Shown one piece after another: positions 1-9,423 of a stretch of 64,000 nucleotides of DNA (within the stretch, counting starts at the first letter, position 1; the number at the start of each line of letters is the position of its first letter). A program made the position numbers and the translations under genes. The stretch comes from Rosa chinensis (lineage: Eukaryota; Streptophyta; Magnoliopsida; Rosales; Rosaceae): contig NC_037093.1 in assembly GCF_002994745.2 (NCBI RefSeq), forward strand, positions 47,038,384-47,102,383, in the 5' to 3' direction. Under the pieces are notes generated by a model. That model made no database searches, was not told where the DNA came from, and saw nothing but the letters and a program-made list of their open reading frames with translations.

Positions 1-1999
1 GCGTTGGCGCCATGCCTACCTCAGTGTAGGATGGCGCTACATCCTCTCGTAGGGACGTCCTTCCTTGCAGGCATGTTTGCAGCATATTTGTGTGATCTCG
101 TCACTGTAATAGGGATCGAGATGAGACATAGTGGGGACAGGCCACGACAATCCCTGTCGTTCCTGCTGAACATCCATGTTCTTATCTCCCCCTAACGACG
201 AGAAGACTGTCTCATCAAAGTGACAACCTGCAAATCTAGCGGTAATGAGATCGCCTTGCAAGGGCATTAAGTGGCGGACGATTGTTGGAGTCTTAAATCT
301 AACGTAGTTGCCCATTCGTCTGTAAGGACTCATCATAGAGCGCTGTGGCGGTGCAATTGACACATAAATGGCTCACTCAAATATGCGTAAGTACTATACT
401 TGTACCCAGTCACTAGCTGTAACGCAGAGGTACATTGAGTGGCGGTGGGTCGTAGACGAATTAGCATAGCTGCATGCGATATTGCATCACCCCAAGCGGA
501 TATAAGGAGATTGGCGCGCATTACCAATGTCCGGACTACCATCGTAGAAGTTTCCGCGAGACCAATTGGGTGTGTTCATGGGAATATAATGTCCACCATT
601 AGTCCTAATGCAATAACCATCGAAAGTATTTTGATGTAAACTCTCTAGCATAGTCAAATACAATTGACTGAATAGGATGATCTGGGGAGTGAGCCCGTTG
701 TCATATGATATGTGCTGGGAGTGTAGCATAAGCAGTATTTATAGGTGGACAATGGCACAACACGTGACCAACGTATTTGCGTGTCAACCAATATCATGAA
801 ATATTTAAGCGTCCGCAAGTTGGTTGAATCAATCCACTGAATCCCCATGGATTCTATGTAAGAACAGAATGAATATGTTCATTTCCTTTGCATAGGACGG
901 TCTTAGTCCTAATTTCCCTAAGGAACGGGCTTTATAAAACGAGCGAGAGGCTTTAGAAGTAACCAATGAGAATTTTGGTTAGGCCTGAGCGTCTGAAACG
1001 CTATTTGAAGCAAGTTGGTGATTACAACATCACCTGGGGCGCCATCACCATGATGGACGCTATCCATGGTGTCATGGATAAGGACTGTGCCAGCCCCAGG
1101 CTGGTGGTGGACGGAGGTCGTGCCCTAGGCAGCAGCGTCGGTCACACTTAGTCTAGAAATCAACTTTTGATTCATGCTTCGTTTCGCTCGAAAGGAATGA
1201 TGTCCATGTGAAGTTTTTAGTAGACGAATCATCATATCATGACTAGGATGATCTATCCTGTCGTGACAAAGCCAATATGTGTCTAAATCCAAGAGATCTT
1301 CTCTCATAACTTTATTGGATTAATAGCTCGAATAGAATCCACTAGAGAGACACATAAACTTCTCTAAGATGCGCCTCTGTTCGCAATCATTAGAGGTATT
1401 GCAAAGGAACTCATTTCCATTCTCTACATGCATTTTTGCATGGAATTCATTGGCTATTCATAGGGTACGATTTGCCCTAAGAGCGTAGAGAGTTTCAGTG
1501 ACAGCTGTAATCAAGGTGCCATTTGGCAAGTGGAACTTGGGCTATTCCATGTCCTTGAATTAATACTGATAGCCCAGCCATCGTAGTCATAAAGTCATAT
1601 GCTCAGAATCAAAATGGAGTCATAATGAAAAGAACTCGAAATTTTATTCATAAGCCAACAGAGTACATCATTGTCTCTTAACCATTAGGAGAATCTAATC
1701 CAAATACTAGCTAATGCAAAACAATGGTAGTCATCTAACTTCTTTCGGTAATTCCAAAATAAATGTGACTAGGTGAGTAGAGAGATGTCAGTGGAGCAAG
1801 GCTCACTTAAGTACCACTAATCTCAAAACCTTCCTAGACATCACACTTACTTTGGGTGAGCCTATTTTGAAGAAAGACTAAACCATTGGCATTTACTACA
1901 AAGTATATGACAATTGCCTATTACATCTTTTGGAAAAATAAAGACTTAAACAGAATTGGCGATCTATTGATCCCAGCCAGATTTGTAGTCTCCAACCCT
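1..1999 (-). pseudogene. Decayed Copia pol (pre-integrase and integrase part)
   Basis: Short minus-strand pieces match the integrase region of the better preserved element at 34662-41822: the post-integrase HFDETVFSSLGGDK segment near 37-363, a LVMRANLLISAWGDAISHAA-like segment near 440-540, and an LVDTQIRWSRVV-like core segment near 780-850. Pre-integrase DTYWLCHDRIDHPSHDMM lies near 1125-1307. Stops and frameshifts separate all of them, so no integrase can be made. Between about 1310 and 1999 I see only degenerate protease and linker sequence. Confidence 0.75.
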
Positions 2000-3058
2000 T
2001 CACTTTAGATCATCTTCTTGATCTTCTTGTTCCACATAGTGAGCTTCTCTTGCTTCAAAATATGCTTTGCAGGCGGTGACAAGTTCTTCACGAGCTCTAC
2101 AAATGTGTGCCCAATGATCAGACACTCCACATCTAGAACATACATCTCTTTGCTCGAACTCCATTGATTGAGGCACTTTGAAAGCGTCATTTAGAAGGCT
2201 CTTAGTGTTGGTGACGCCACCAACATGGCCAGAGGCGTTGCCTCCCTCTCTCTTTCCACGTTTACCTCTTCGGTTCCATGTTCGCCTATTTTGGCGGTTA
2301 CCTTCCCAAGTAGAGCGATTATATGGATCAGAATGTCCAGAAGTATACCTAATATTAGGGTTTCGCTCTTGGCGCCCTCTCTTAGAGATGCGACTATAAT
2401 TGGATTCCGGAATATGCTCTGTTTCCACGGATCTCGAATTATAGATCTTCACAAGGATATTGTCATGCTTTTCAGCGACATTCATAGCTCTAATGAGCTC
2501 ATGAAACCTTGTGATCCGTCTTGCATTAACATCGATTCGATAGTTCTTAGCAACCATCAATACAGAGACGGGGAAGGTAGAGAGAGTCTTCTCAATCAAC
2601 ATCACATCTGTGATCTCTTTACCACTGAATTCCATTAAGGATTTAATGCGAAGTGCTTTCGAGTTATAGTCAAGAACTGACTTGAAATCACAGAAGCGGA
2701 GGCTATGCCATCTCACTTCTAGGTCAGGAAGCAAGGAGTCACGGACGTTGCCAAATCTTTCTTCGAGTGAGACCCACAGCCTTCTGGGGTCTTCTTCATT
2801 CATACACTCGTATTGGAGCGAATCATCCATATGACGAGTCATTAGGATGATGGCTTTCGCATTATTTGCCTCTAAGGCTGCTCTATTTGCTTCCAAAGCT
2901 TGAGCTTGCTCAACAGTTATCAAGTCCTGGCTAGGCTCGAGAATCATATCCAGGATTCCATCAGCCTTGAGATGCTGGCGGATATCACAAACCCACCTGT
3001 GATATCCAGAGCCAGTTGTTCCCAATTGAGCAAAGTCCAATTTGTTCAGGTTACTCAT
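2000..3058 (-). CDS. gag: Copia gag polyprotein (open)
   Basis: An uninterrupted frame of 352 residues starting at the ATG whose first base is 3058 (protein MSNLNKLDF). A longer in-frame ATG at 3148 lies in the leader and is less likely. The N-terminal two thirds resembles the UBN2-type gag domain of plant Copia elements, including EDPRRLWVSLEERFGN. A CCHC zinc knuckle (CSRCGVSDHWAHIC) near the C-terminus is the usual nucleic-acid binding site. Gag would form the virus-like particle and package RNA. The frame is open although the following pol region is decayed, so activity would need enzymes supplied in trans. Confidence 0.85.
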   Translation of the reverse strand: MSNLNKLDFAQLGTTGSGYHRWVCDIRQHLKADGILDMILEPSQDLITVEQAQALEANRAALEANNAKAIILMTRHMDDSLQYECMNEEDPRRLWVSLEERFGNVRDSLLPDLEVRWHSLRFCDFKSVLDYNSKALRIKSLMEFSGKEITDVMLIEKTLSTFPVSVLMVAKNYRIDVNARRITRFHELIRAMNVAEKHDNILVKIYNSRSVETEHIPESNYSRISKRGRQERNPNIRYTSGHSDPYNRSTWEGNRQNRRTWNRRGKRGKREGGNASGHVGGVTNTKSLLNDAFKVPQSMEFEQRDVCSRCGVSDHWAHICRAREELVTACKAYFEAREAHYVEQEDQEDDLK

Positions 3059-3547
3059 CCTGAAAGAGAACAAGAAATTAGGGTTAGTTTCGGAGCGAAA
3101 TAGGCTACCACGAAAACATATGAAATTTCTGAGCGTAATCGCTTCCAAGAAATTAGGAATTTCCGAGCGTAGTCGCTTCCAAGAAATTCGATTCCAAGAG
3201 ATATTGTATTAGATCGAAACAATGATGTAAGTGGTCGATCATAAATTCTTTACAAACTCTAAGTTTGGAGATCTCAACAAGCTCTAAGCTTGGAGTGAGC
3301 ACGAACCCCCACAGTTCGGCTTAATTTGGTCTCCCCTATAATGAGGAAAGGGGGGTAGAAGAAGGGAGGTTGCAAGTCCCCGAGAAAAAGAAGCGAAAAA
3401 GAATAAAAAAAACTTCAAAAACGGGAACTTTTAGTAAACCATACCTCTTAGGATTGCAGATCGTATTCGATCCTTATTATAGGATTGCAGACGAGCTTCA
3501 GTCCTAGGCGAATCAAACTTGTTGAAATTCGGAGCAAATTCGCTTCT

Positions 3548-3873
3548 GAACAGCTCCCACTCCGATTTGTGTACAGGTCTCAAAACGACTCCAATAGGGC
3601 TTAAATTTGGAGATTAGATAGAAGAGACAGACTTGAACAACTTTGATGAAGGAAGAATTTTGATCTGAAGTTCTGAACTAGGCGTTTCGGGGCTTGCAAA
3701 CTGACTGATATGCACAGGAACGAGCATGCTGAACAGCTCCCACCTCGAATGGTGTACATGTCTTAAAAAGACTCCAATAGGGCTGAAATTTGGAGGTCAG
3801 ATAGAAGAGACATAGATGAACAACTTTGATGAAGAAAATATTTTCATCAGAGATTCCGAACAAGACGTTTCGT
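3548..3873. repeat. About 183-bp tandem duplication in the Copia leader
   Basis: The segment starting GAACAGCTCCCAC at 3548 recurs at 3731 with moderate divergence, including shared GACTCCAATAGGGCT and GAACAACTTTGATGAAG blocks. It lies in the untranslated leader between primer site and gag. The leader at 13370-14070 in the sister element is unrelated beyond its gag-proximal part, so leaders have been exchanged. Confidence 0.7.
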
Positions 3874-4080
3874 CCCGTGAAAGCAGACTGATCTGCACAG
3901 AAAAGAGAGTGCTGCTGTGTTGCAGGGGGCAACAGGCGTGCGGCAATGCTGCAGGAGCAGTAGGCGGTACACGGGTGCGCAAGGGCTGCAGGGGCAGTAT
4001 AGGGCATGGCTAACAAGTGCTAGGAGCTTGCGGCAGTTTTGGTGAGAAGAGTTTTCGGGTTTTTTGTTTTTAGGGCTAGG

Positions 4081-4102
4081 GTTAGGGCTCGTGCTGATAA
4101 CG
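4081..4102 (-). other. Primer-binding site resembling a tRNA-Ile anticodon arm
   Basis: Flush with the LTR, the plus strand reads CGTGCTGATAACG (4090-4102), preceded by GTTAGGGCT. Plant and yeast tRNA-Ile(AAU), from general knowledge, have CGTGCTAATAACG at positions 28-40, with A34 modified to inosine. The single G-for-A difference falls at the wobble position. No TGGTATCAGAGC initiator-Met site is present. The same core occurs in the two related elements. Confidence 0.6.
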
Positions 4103-4338
4103 TGTTGTAGAGAAACTGAATTTGAGAGGAATTTGCTGTGTATTCTCATTGATAATATGAGCCTCTTTATATAGAGGATTACAATGCATAGAGTCTGAAT
4201 CATACAAGGAAAGATAATCATACAATGAATGGATATCTCTAAGATATTCTCCGAGATTCTCTCTAATTAAAACTCTATTACCACTAGGTCAAGTAACCTA
4301 GAGTTTGGGCTAAACACAAATAGAGATATCCTTAAACA
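4103..4338 (-). repeat. 5' LTR of the first Copia element
   Basis: On the minus strand this begins TGTTTAAGG and ends CA, 236 bp. It carries a TATATAAAGAGG promoter-like core and aligns with the 237-bp LTRs at 9187-9423 and 14094-14330. The boundary is fixed by the terminal TG/CA and by the primer-binding site starting at the next base (4102 downward). Confidence 0.85.
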
Positions 4339-4730
4339 ATCCCTTTATTTTTGTCATTTTAAGGGATTCCTTGTGGAAATCATTTTTCAATCGCATTTCG
4401 GCATCTTAACCGTTCAGTTTTCAGGTTGTAATGTATAGATCAGTTCTGCAAATTTTCAGCCAATTGATTGTCGTTAAGGTATCGTACTAGATTAAATCAA
4501 TGAACGAACCAAATCTTTCTAATCTGAACCGTTCATGTTTATAATTATAAATCACAGTTAATGTCTTAATGATTATCAATTTGACTGAAAATTTGCAGTG
4601 GTGATCTATTCATATAGTCCTAAAAGTTGAACGGTTGAAATGTGGATATGTGATCGAAAAGTGGGTCTAATAAGCGATCCTTTAAAATGACTAAAAAACA
4701 AAAATCATTCACTAGAAGGGTAATGTATAT
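4339..4730. mobile_element. Foldback (long inverted repeat) element, left end interrupted
   Basis: The arms at about 4345-4495 and 4555-4725 are imperfect inverted complements. Landmarks are CCGTTCAGTTTTCAGG and GCAAATTTTCAGCCAA on the left, mirrored as TTGACTGAAAATTTGCAG and TGAACGG on the right. It is a diverged relative of 5092-5497. There the terminal sequence contains GGGATCCC; here only ATCCC remains, directly against the Copia LTR, so the Copia element appears to have landed inside this element's left terminus. No coding capacity. Confidence 0.75.
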
Positions 4731-5045
4731 AGATACACGTAGAGTTATAGATACACATACACTTTGTCTACACTACTTAGCTATACTAATTTTTCTCAAT
4801 AATATTAAAAGAAGACCAGTACAAGTGTACAACTACGTACCCGTCTCTATAAAACATATTGCATGATATATATTATTCAGTACATATAGTTGGATTATAG
4901 ATACATTATATTCACCACATATCACGTACGTACACCAAACTGTAGTACTATCACTCTTTTATTGTTATTCTAACTTAGTTAGAGCAGCCATGATCTCTTA
5001 ACGTGTATTCATATAAGTACTTCAGGACTCAGAAGCCCTAAATTA

Positions 5046-5091
<46 letters not shown>
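4731..5091. other. AT-rich spacer ending in a TA microsatellite
   Basis: No open frame or recognised element is visible. About 5051-5091 is a pure TA run that forms the left flank of the foldback element; a second TA run follows it at 5498-5554. TA tracts host two foldbacks and one solo LTR in this window. Confidence 0.6.
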
Positions 5092-5095
<4 letters not shown>

Positions 5096-5494
5096 GGCTT
5101 CCACTAAGGGATCCCTTTTTTTGGTCTTTTATAGGGATAGGTATTATACCAACTTGTAGATCATATTTTCACATCTTGACCGTTCAGTTTTTAGGTTCTA
5201 ATGTATAGATTACTTCTGCAAATTTTCAGCCAAATTGGTGATCGTTAAGGTATCCAAAGCTGAAATTTACACGAACGGACCGAATCTGTCGAACCGGAAC
5301 CGTTCGTGTTTATAATGGTAAATTGCAGTTTTGGATGCCTTAATGATCATCAAATTGGCTGAAAATTTGCAGAAGTGATCTATACATTAGGACCTAAAAA
5401 CTGAACGGTTAATATGTGAAAATATGATCTAAAAGTTGGTATAATACTTATTCCTATAAAACACCAAAAATAGGGATCCCTCACTAGAAGGGCC

Positions 5495-5497
<3 letters not shown>
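5092..5497. mobile_element. Complete foldback MITE, about 405 bp
   Basis: The two halves are near-perfect inverted complements about 190 bp long. Left terminus AGAGGGCTTCCACTAAGGG pairs with the right terminus read in reverse, ACAGGGCCCTTCTAGTGAGGG. Inner blocks (GGGATCCC, GGTATTATACCAAC, CCGTTCAGTTTTTAGG, GCAAATTTTCAGCCAA) also pair. It sits between two TA runs, consistent with TA target preference, which prevents exact definition of the target duplication. It ends about 160 bp past the stop codon of the CYP82 gene, so read-through transcripts could fold into a long hairpin. Confidence 0.85.
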
Positions 5498-5565
<68 letters not shown>

Positions 5566-5656
5566 CATGTATGTATCTAATTAAGTACAGCTTATTCTAT
5601 AATTTACTATAATTTACTACGAACTTGCGTACTTATTCTTCAAATAGTATGAAACA

Positions 5657-7886
5657 TCAATAGTAGAGCTCTACAGGAAGCCGGGGAGCAAGCACAGCTT
5701 CAAGTGGAGTTGCCTTAGGCAAAGCAAGACCCAACCCTGCACGCATATCCACTAGCTCATCACCTTCTCTCTTCATATCAAATCCCTGAACCAAACGAGC
5801 AAGAACCAAATGAACCACATGCAAACCAAGCGTCATGCCCGGACACGACCTTCTACCTGCACTGAACGGAATATACTCAAAACTTTGGCCTCTGAAATCC
5901 ATGTCAGCATTTTCCGTCATGAACCTTTCTGGTCGGAACTCGCAGGGGTCCGACCACATGAGGGGGTCCCGCTGTAGCTTCCATATGTTGACGAGTAAAC
6001 GAGTGCCTTTGGGGACGTAATAGCCACCGACATAACAGTCCTCTGTGGCCTCACGGAGACCTGTTATGGGACCTGGTGGGTTTATGCGTAACGTTTCTTT
6101 CACGATGGCTTGGAGGTATTTGAGGTTCTTGATGTCTGATTCTTGCACCCATCTGTCTCTTCCTACATGGTGGTCCAACTCTTCTTGAGCTGCTTTTAAG
6201 ACTCTTGGGTTGTTCAGGAGCAAAGAGAGTGCCCATGTTAGGGTAATAGATGTGCTTTCACTACCGGTTAGGATTAGAACCTGCGATCAAGAGGAGAGTA
6301 GTTTGAGCTCCATGCCATTTCGAAATCGATCGATACTGATATTGATATATATCCTTCTTTTCAAATTATTTGATGTCCTTAATTAGCATTATTGTACTTC
6401 TATATATGTTCTACATTTGACGATTGGAACCAATGCTAGCTACACATGCAAGTGCCAAAAACAAAAAAGGCTAGCTACAGTTATTCAACTCAACATACCT
6501 CGATTTGTCGGCCATCCATATTCCTCAAATAATTAGTCTATTGAATGTATGATATTATTCTCATATATGGTTATTTTCCTATTTATGTCTCCTTCAATAT
6601 GTAACTGAATATGAAACAATTAATTAATTATTTACATAAAAGTTTTATCTACCATTGCAAGAGATGGATTGAGATCCCGATCTACTGATTAAGCTGGTAT
6701 ATTGATGTCACAGGACTTATGTCTAAAATCCGACCGATTACTAATTTTAATTTTTTATTTATGTTTAAAACTTTAAAACACAAATTCAGATAGGGGACTG
6801 TATAAATTAATCTAGCACTCTTTGCTAGTGGTCATTTTGAGTTTAGATCCACCACTACCAAAAGAAACGTAGACAAAACATGAATGAAAATAAAGTACGA
6901 CTGCAGTTTTAACGTACCAGTGCCGTCGCTTTGATGACAGTATCACGGCTATGGCCAGCTATTTCATCCTCCTCTTCAAACTTGGATATCATCGCATCCA
7001 TCAAGTCACTTTCAACCGTACCATTCTTGCCTTCCGATGATTTTCTTTGCCTATGCTCTTCAAGCCACTCCCCAAGCACAGAGTCGAATTCCTTGAAACA
7101 TCTTTTCATGGCACTCACATGCCCACCTATGTCAAGCCACTCGAGAAATGGCATCGCATCGGACCAAACAAAAACTCCGAACAGATACAAAGCTTCTTTC
7201 GTTGCTCTTTCGAATCGACAGGCCGTACTGTTCTCCTCGTGATACTGGTCACTGGAAAATCTCTTCCCGGCGATCAGCCTCAGGTTCATATTGAACGTCA
7301 GTTGCTCTATCAACTCGCTCAAATTCACTACAGGAGAGTGTGGAGTACGCGTACGCTTTGTTGTGCAAAGTGAGAACAAGCTTTTGATGAACGAATCCAA
7401 TTCCGTGGCTCTAACGTGGCTCAAGAGCTCGACCCTGTGGCTCGAGAGAAGCTCGAGTGTGGCCATCTTTCGGATGTCACGCCAGTACTGTCCGTACGGG
7501 GCTAGAGAGAAGATGGCGCTGTTGTAACCCAAGTACTTGCCGCCTGTGATGCTCGGTCGCGTAGCGAAAACCCTGTCGTTTTTTGCGAGGCATTCTTTTA
7601 CGAGCTCCCAACTGCTCACCACCACCAGGTTGTGCAGACCAAGCTTAAGTGAGTAGATTGGTCCGTGTTTATCAGCTAGGGCTCCAAGTATTAAGGCAAT
7701 TGGGTCTTGGGTCCTCCCGAGAAGGTGGAGGTGGCCTATAAATGGCCATGCACCGGACGGCTCGGGAACTTTGCTGATCTTTTTGGTGTTGATCTTTCTA
7801 ATGCTTGTTGCGATTCTCCAACCGCCGTAGAGAATAAACAAGGCCAAGATTGTGTGGAGAATTTGGATTGGAGAAATAACATCCAT
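5657..7886 (-). CDS. Cytochrome P450, CYP82 family (two exons, intact)
   Basis: Coding exons are complement 6918-7886 and 5657-6280, joined across a 637-bp intron (donor CTG|GTACGT, acceptor CGCAG|GTTCTA), giving 530 residues, the usual length for the family. Visible in order: an N-terminal membrane anchor (residues about 5-25); the hinge PEPSGAWPFIGH; a WRDIRK C-helix motif; I-helix LTGSEST created across the splice; K-helix KETLR; PERF; and the haem loop PFSAGRRSCPGM with its cysteine ligand. These are ER-bound monooxygenases using P450 reductase. CYP82 members hydroxylate or demethylate coumarins, flavones, alkaloids and terpenoids; the substrate here cannot be read. An in-frame ATG at 7937 is rejected because the TATA box at 7944-7951 would place transcription start downstream of it, and the ATG at 7886 has a CACCATGGA context. 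It differs clearly from the dead CYP82 copies at 31-46 kb. Confidence 0.93.
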
Positions 7887-7943
7887 GGTGGTTGGAGTGG
7901 GAGTTGAGTGAAAATGTGGAGGATATTTGTTTTGCATATCGTG

Positions 7944-7951
7944 TATTTATA
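7944..7951 (-). promoter_or_regulatory. TATA box of the CYP82 gene
   Basis: The minus strand reads CTATAAATAC, with TATAAATA at 7951-7944, 58 bp upstream of the chosen ATG. Transcription would start about 7915-7920, leaving a leader of roughly 30 nt. Position and match are good, but no start site is demonstrated. Confidence 0.65.
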
Positions 7952-9181
7952 GGAGAAATTTATTGTTGGAAGTTGGAACAATAATCTCCTACCACAAGTC
8001 ATATTGTCATAACATATGCATGGCTCATAACATGCACGACATAATTGTGCCGTCAGCTCATAGCCACACATTGCATTTGTACTAATGTACTAAAATAAGC
8101 ATCGATGACCACAGATATTGAACTGATGTGACATGTTCTGATTGGTGGAGAGGTTGACATGAGGGGAACTGACTCTGACATCAACCTTGAGTGTGTGTTG
8201 ACACGTGGCACCAAGTGTACAGTGTACACTCCTTGGTTGACACATGTGAGTTTGCCCCTAATAATTAGCTTTGATCGGCAACTTTTTATTTTTTATTTTT
8301 TATTTTTTGATCAGCAACTTTCTTTCATTCCGTACCCATGTTTTTTTCGAGAGAATTCTCTCTCCTCAATTTCTCTCTCTAAAATTTTGGCAGATCAAAA
8401 CTTTTAATCTATAATATTAATTTCGATCTGGGAAAAGCTACGAATTTATTTTGATGCAATCTTTCTATTCATGAAAATTTGAGTTAGATCTAACGGTAAT
8501 TTCTAGAAGCTCGTTTTAGGAGGCTCGGTTTACAATCGGTATTTTGGGAGACAATTTGTATTGTCGAGGTGAGTGATTGTATAATATGTTTCAAATATTC
8601 TTATTTACTATAAAAATGGTGAGAAAACATGATTTTAGCTATTTTTGAAATATCTCTCTATTTTCAAGTGAAGCATGTCTTTTGGTATAGTTCTTGCAAC
8701 CCAATTTGGAGTCCCACAAGCAGCGCGTGGGGGCGCATCTGGTAGTTTCCGTTGTTCTAGTTTGGTGCGTTGGGTAGAGCCCATTGTTAATTACGAGCAT
8801 GTGGATATAGTTTGGTAGTCATACGATGAACTTTGGGATCAATAGAAATTTCTGAAATTTTGAAAATTTGGGCTTTGATTCGGGAAGATCCGACCGTTGG
8901 ATCGACCCTATTTTTCGATGGATTGTTATAATAAATGAATCAACGTAACTTACTAAATTTGAGCTCATTCCTATGTGATTTCGGATTTTCAAGGCAGGTC
9001 CTGTTAAAAAATTTGCTGGGTGTTTTATATTTGCTAGGTACATTTAGAAAGACTCATCTAAAACTCCCATCTGGGGACATAAAAACAAGTATCCCGTGCT
9101 ACAAATCAAATAAATATTACAATAAGAATCTAGGAAATTCTACAATACATACATGTATGTCATATACACATATACAATATG
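7952..9181. other. Intergenic region upstream of the CYP82 gene
   Basis: No gene is supported. The first few hundred bases presumably hold the CYP82 promoter. A short segment near 9025-9055 (TTGCTAGGTACATTTAGAAA) recurs at 28169-28190 as TTGCTAGGTATATTTAGAAA, probably a MITE terminus. The rest is AT-rich unassigned sequence. Confidence 0.5.
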
Positions 9182-9186
9182 ATAAC

Positions 9187-9423
9187 TGCTTAAGGAAAAC
9201 CAAAATTGGGAGAGAATTGAGTTGTGTTTTCATTGATAATAGGAGCCTCTTTATATAGAGGATTACAAGACATAGAATCAGAGTTATACAAGGAAAGATA
9301 ATCATACAATAAATCGGATGTCTCTGAATATCTCCGAGAATATCTCTAATTTTAAACTCTGTTACAACTAGGTCAAGTAACCTAGAGTTTGGGCCAGACA
9401 CATATTCTAGATTTAGTTAAACA
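9187..9423 (-). repeat. 3' LTR of the 9187-14330 Copia element
   Basis: The minus strand begins TGTTTAACTAAATC and ends CCTTAAGCA. A purine-rich tract (ACACAAGAGGGAG, minus strand) immediately precedes it and would prime plus-strand synthesis. TATATAAAGAGG promoter core present. Confidence 0.9.

Larger units (their letters stand above)
1..4338 (-). mobile_element. Ty1/Copia retrotransposon, cut by the left edge
   Basis: The minus strand reads 5' LTR (4103-4338), primer-binding site, leader, gag, then decayed pol sequence running off the left edge. Integrase-side pol remnants lie at about 37-850, so reverse transcriptase, RNase H and the 3' LTR should be outside the window. The LTR, the gag type and the integrase tail (key residues HFDET and SLGGD) closely resemble those of the elements at 9187-14330 and 34662-41822, so the three belong to one lineage. 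Flanking bases 4339-4343 (ATCCC) fit a 5-bp target duplication whose partner is not visible. Insertion was into a foldback repeat. Confidence 0.9.

Noticed and set aside
5380..5568. Ile/Tyr-rich frame
   Set aside because: Translation of a TA microsatellite and foldback arm.
7887..7937. Upstream in-frame ATG giving a 17-residue longer P450
   Set aside because: The TATA box at 7944-7951 would place the transcript start downstream of it, and the extension lies before the normal membrane anchor.
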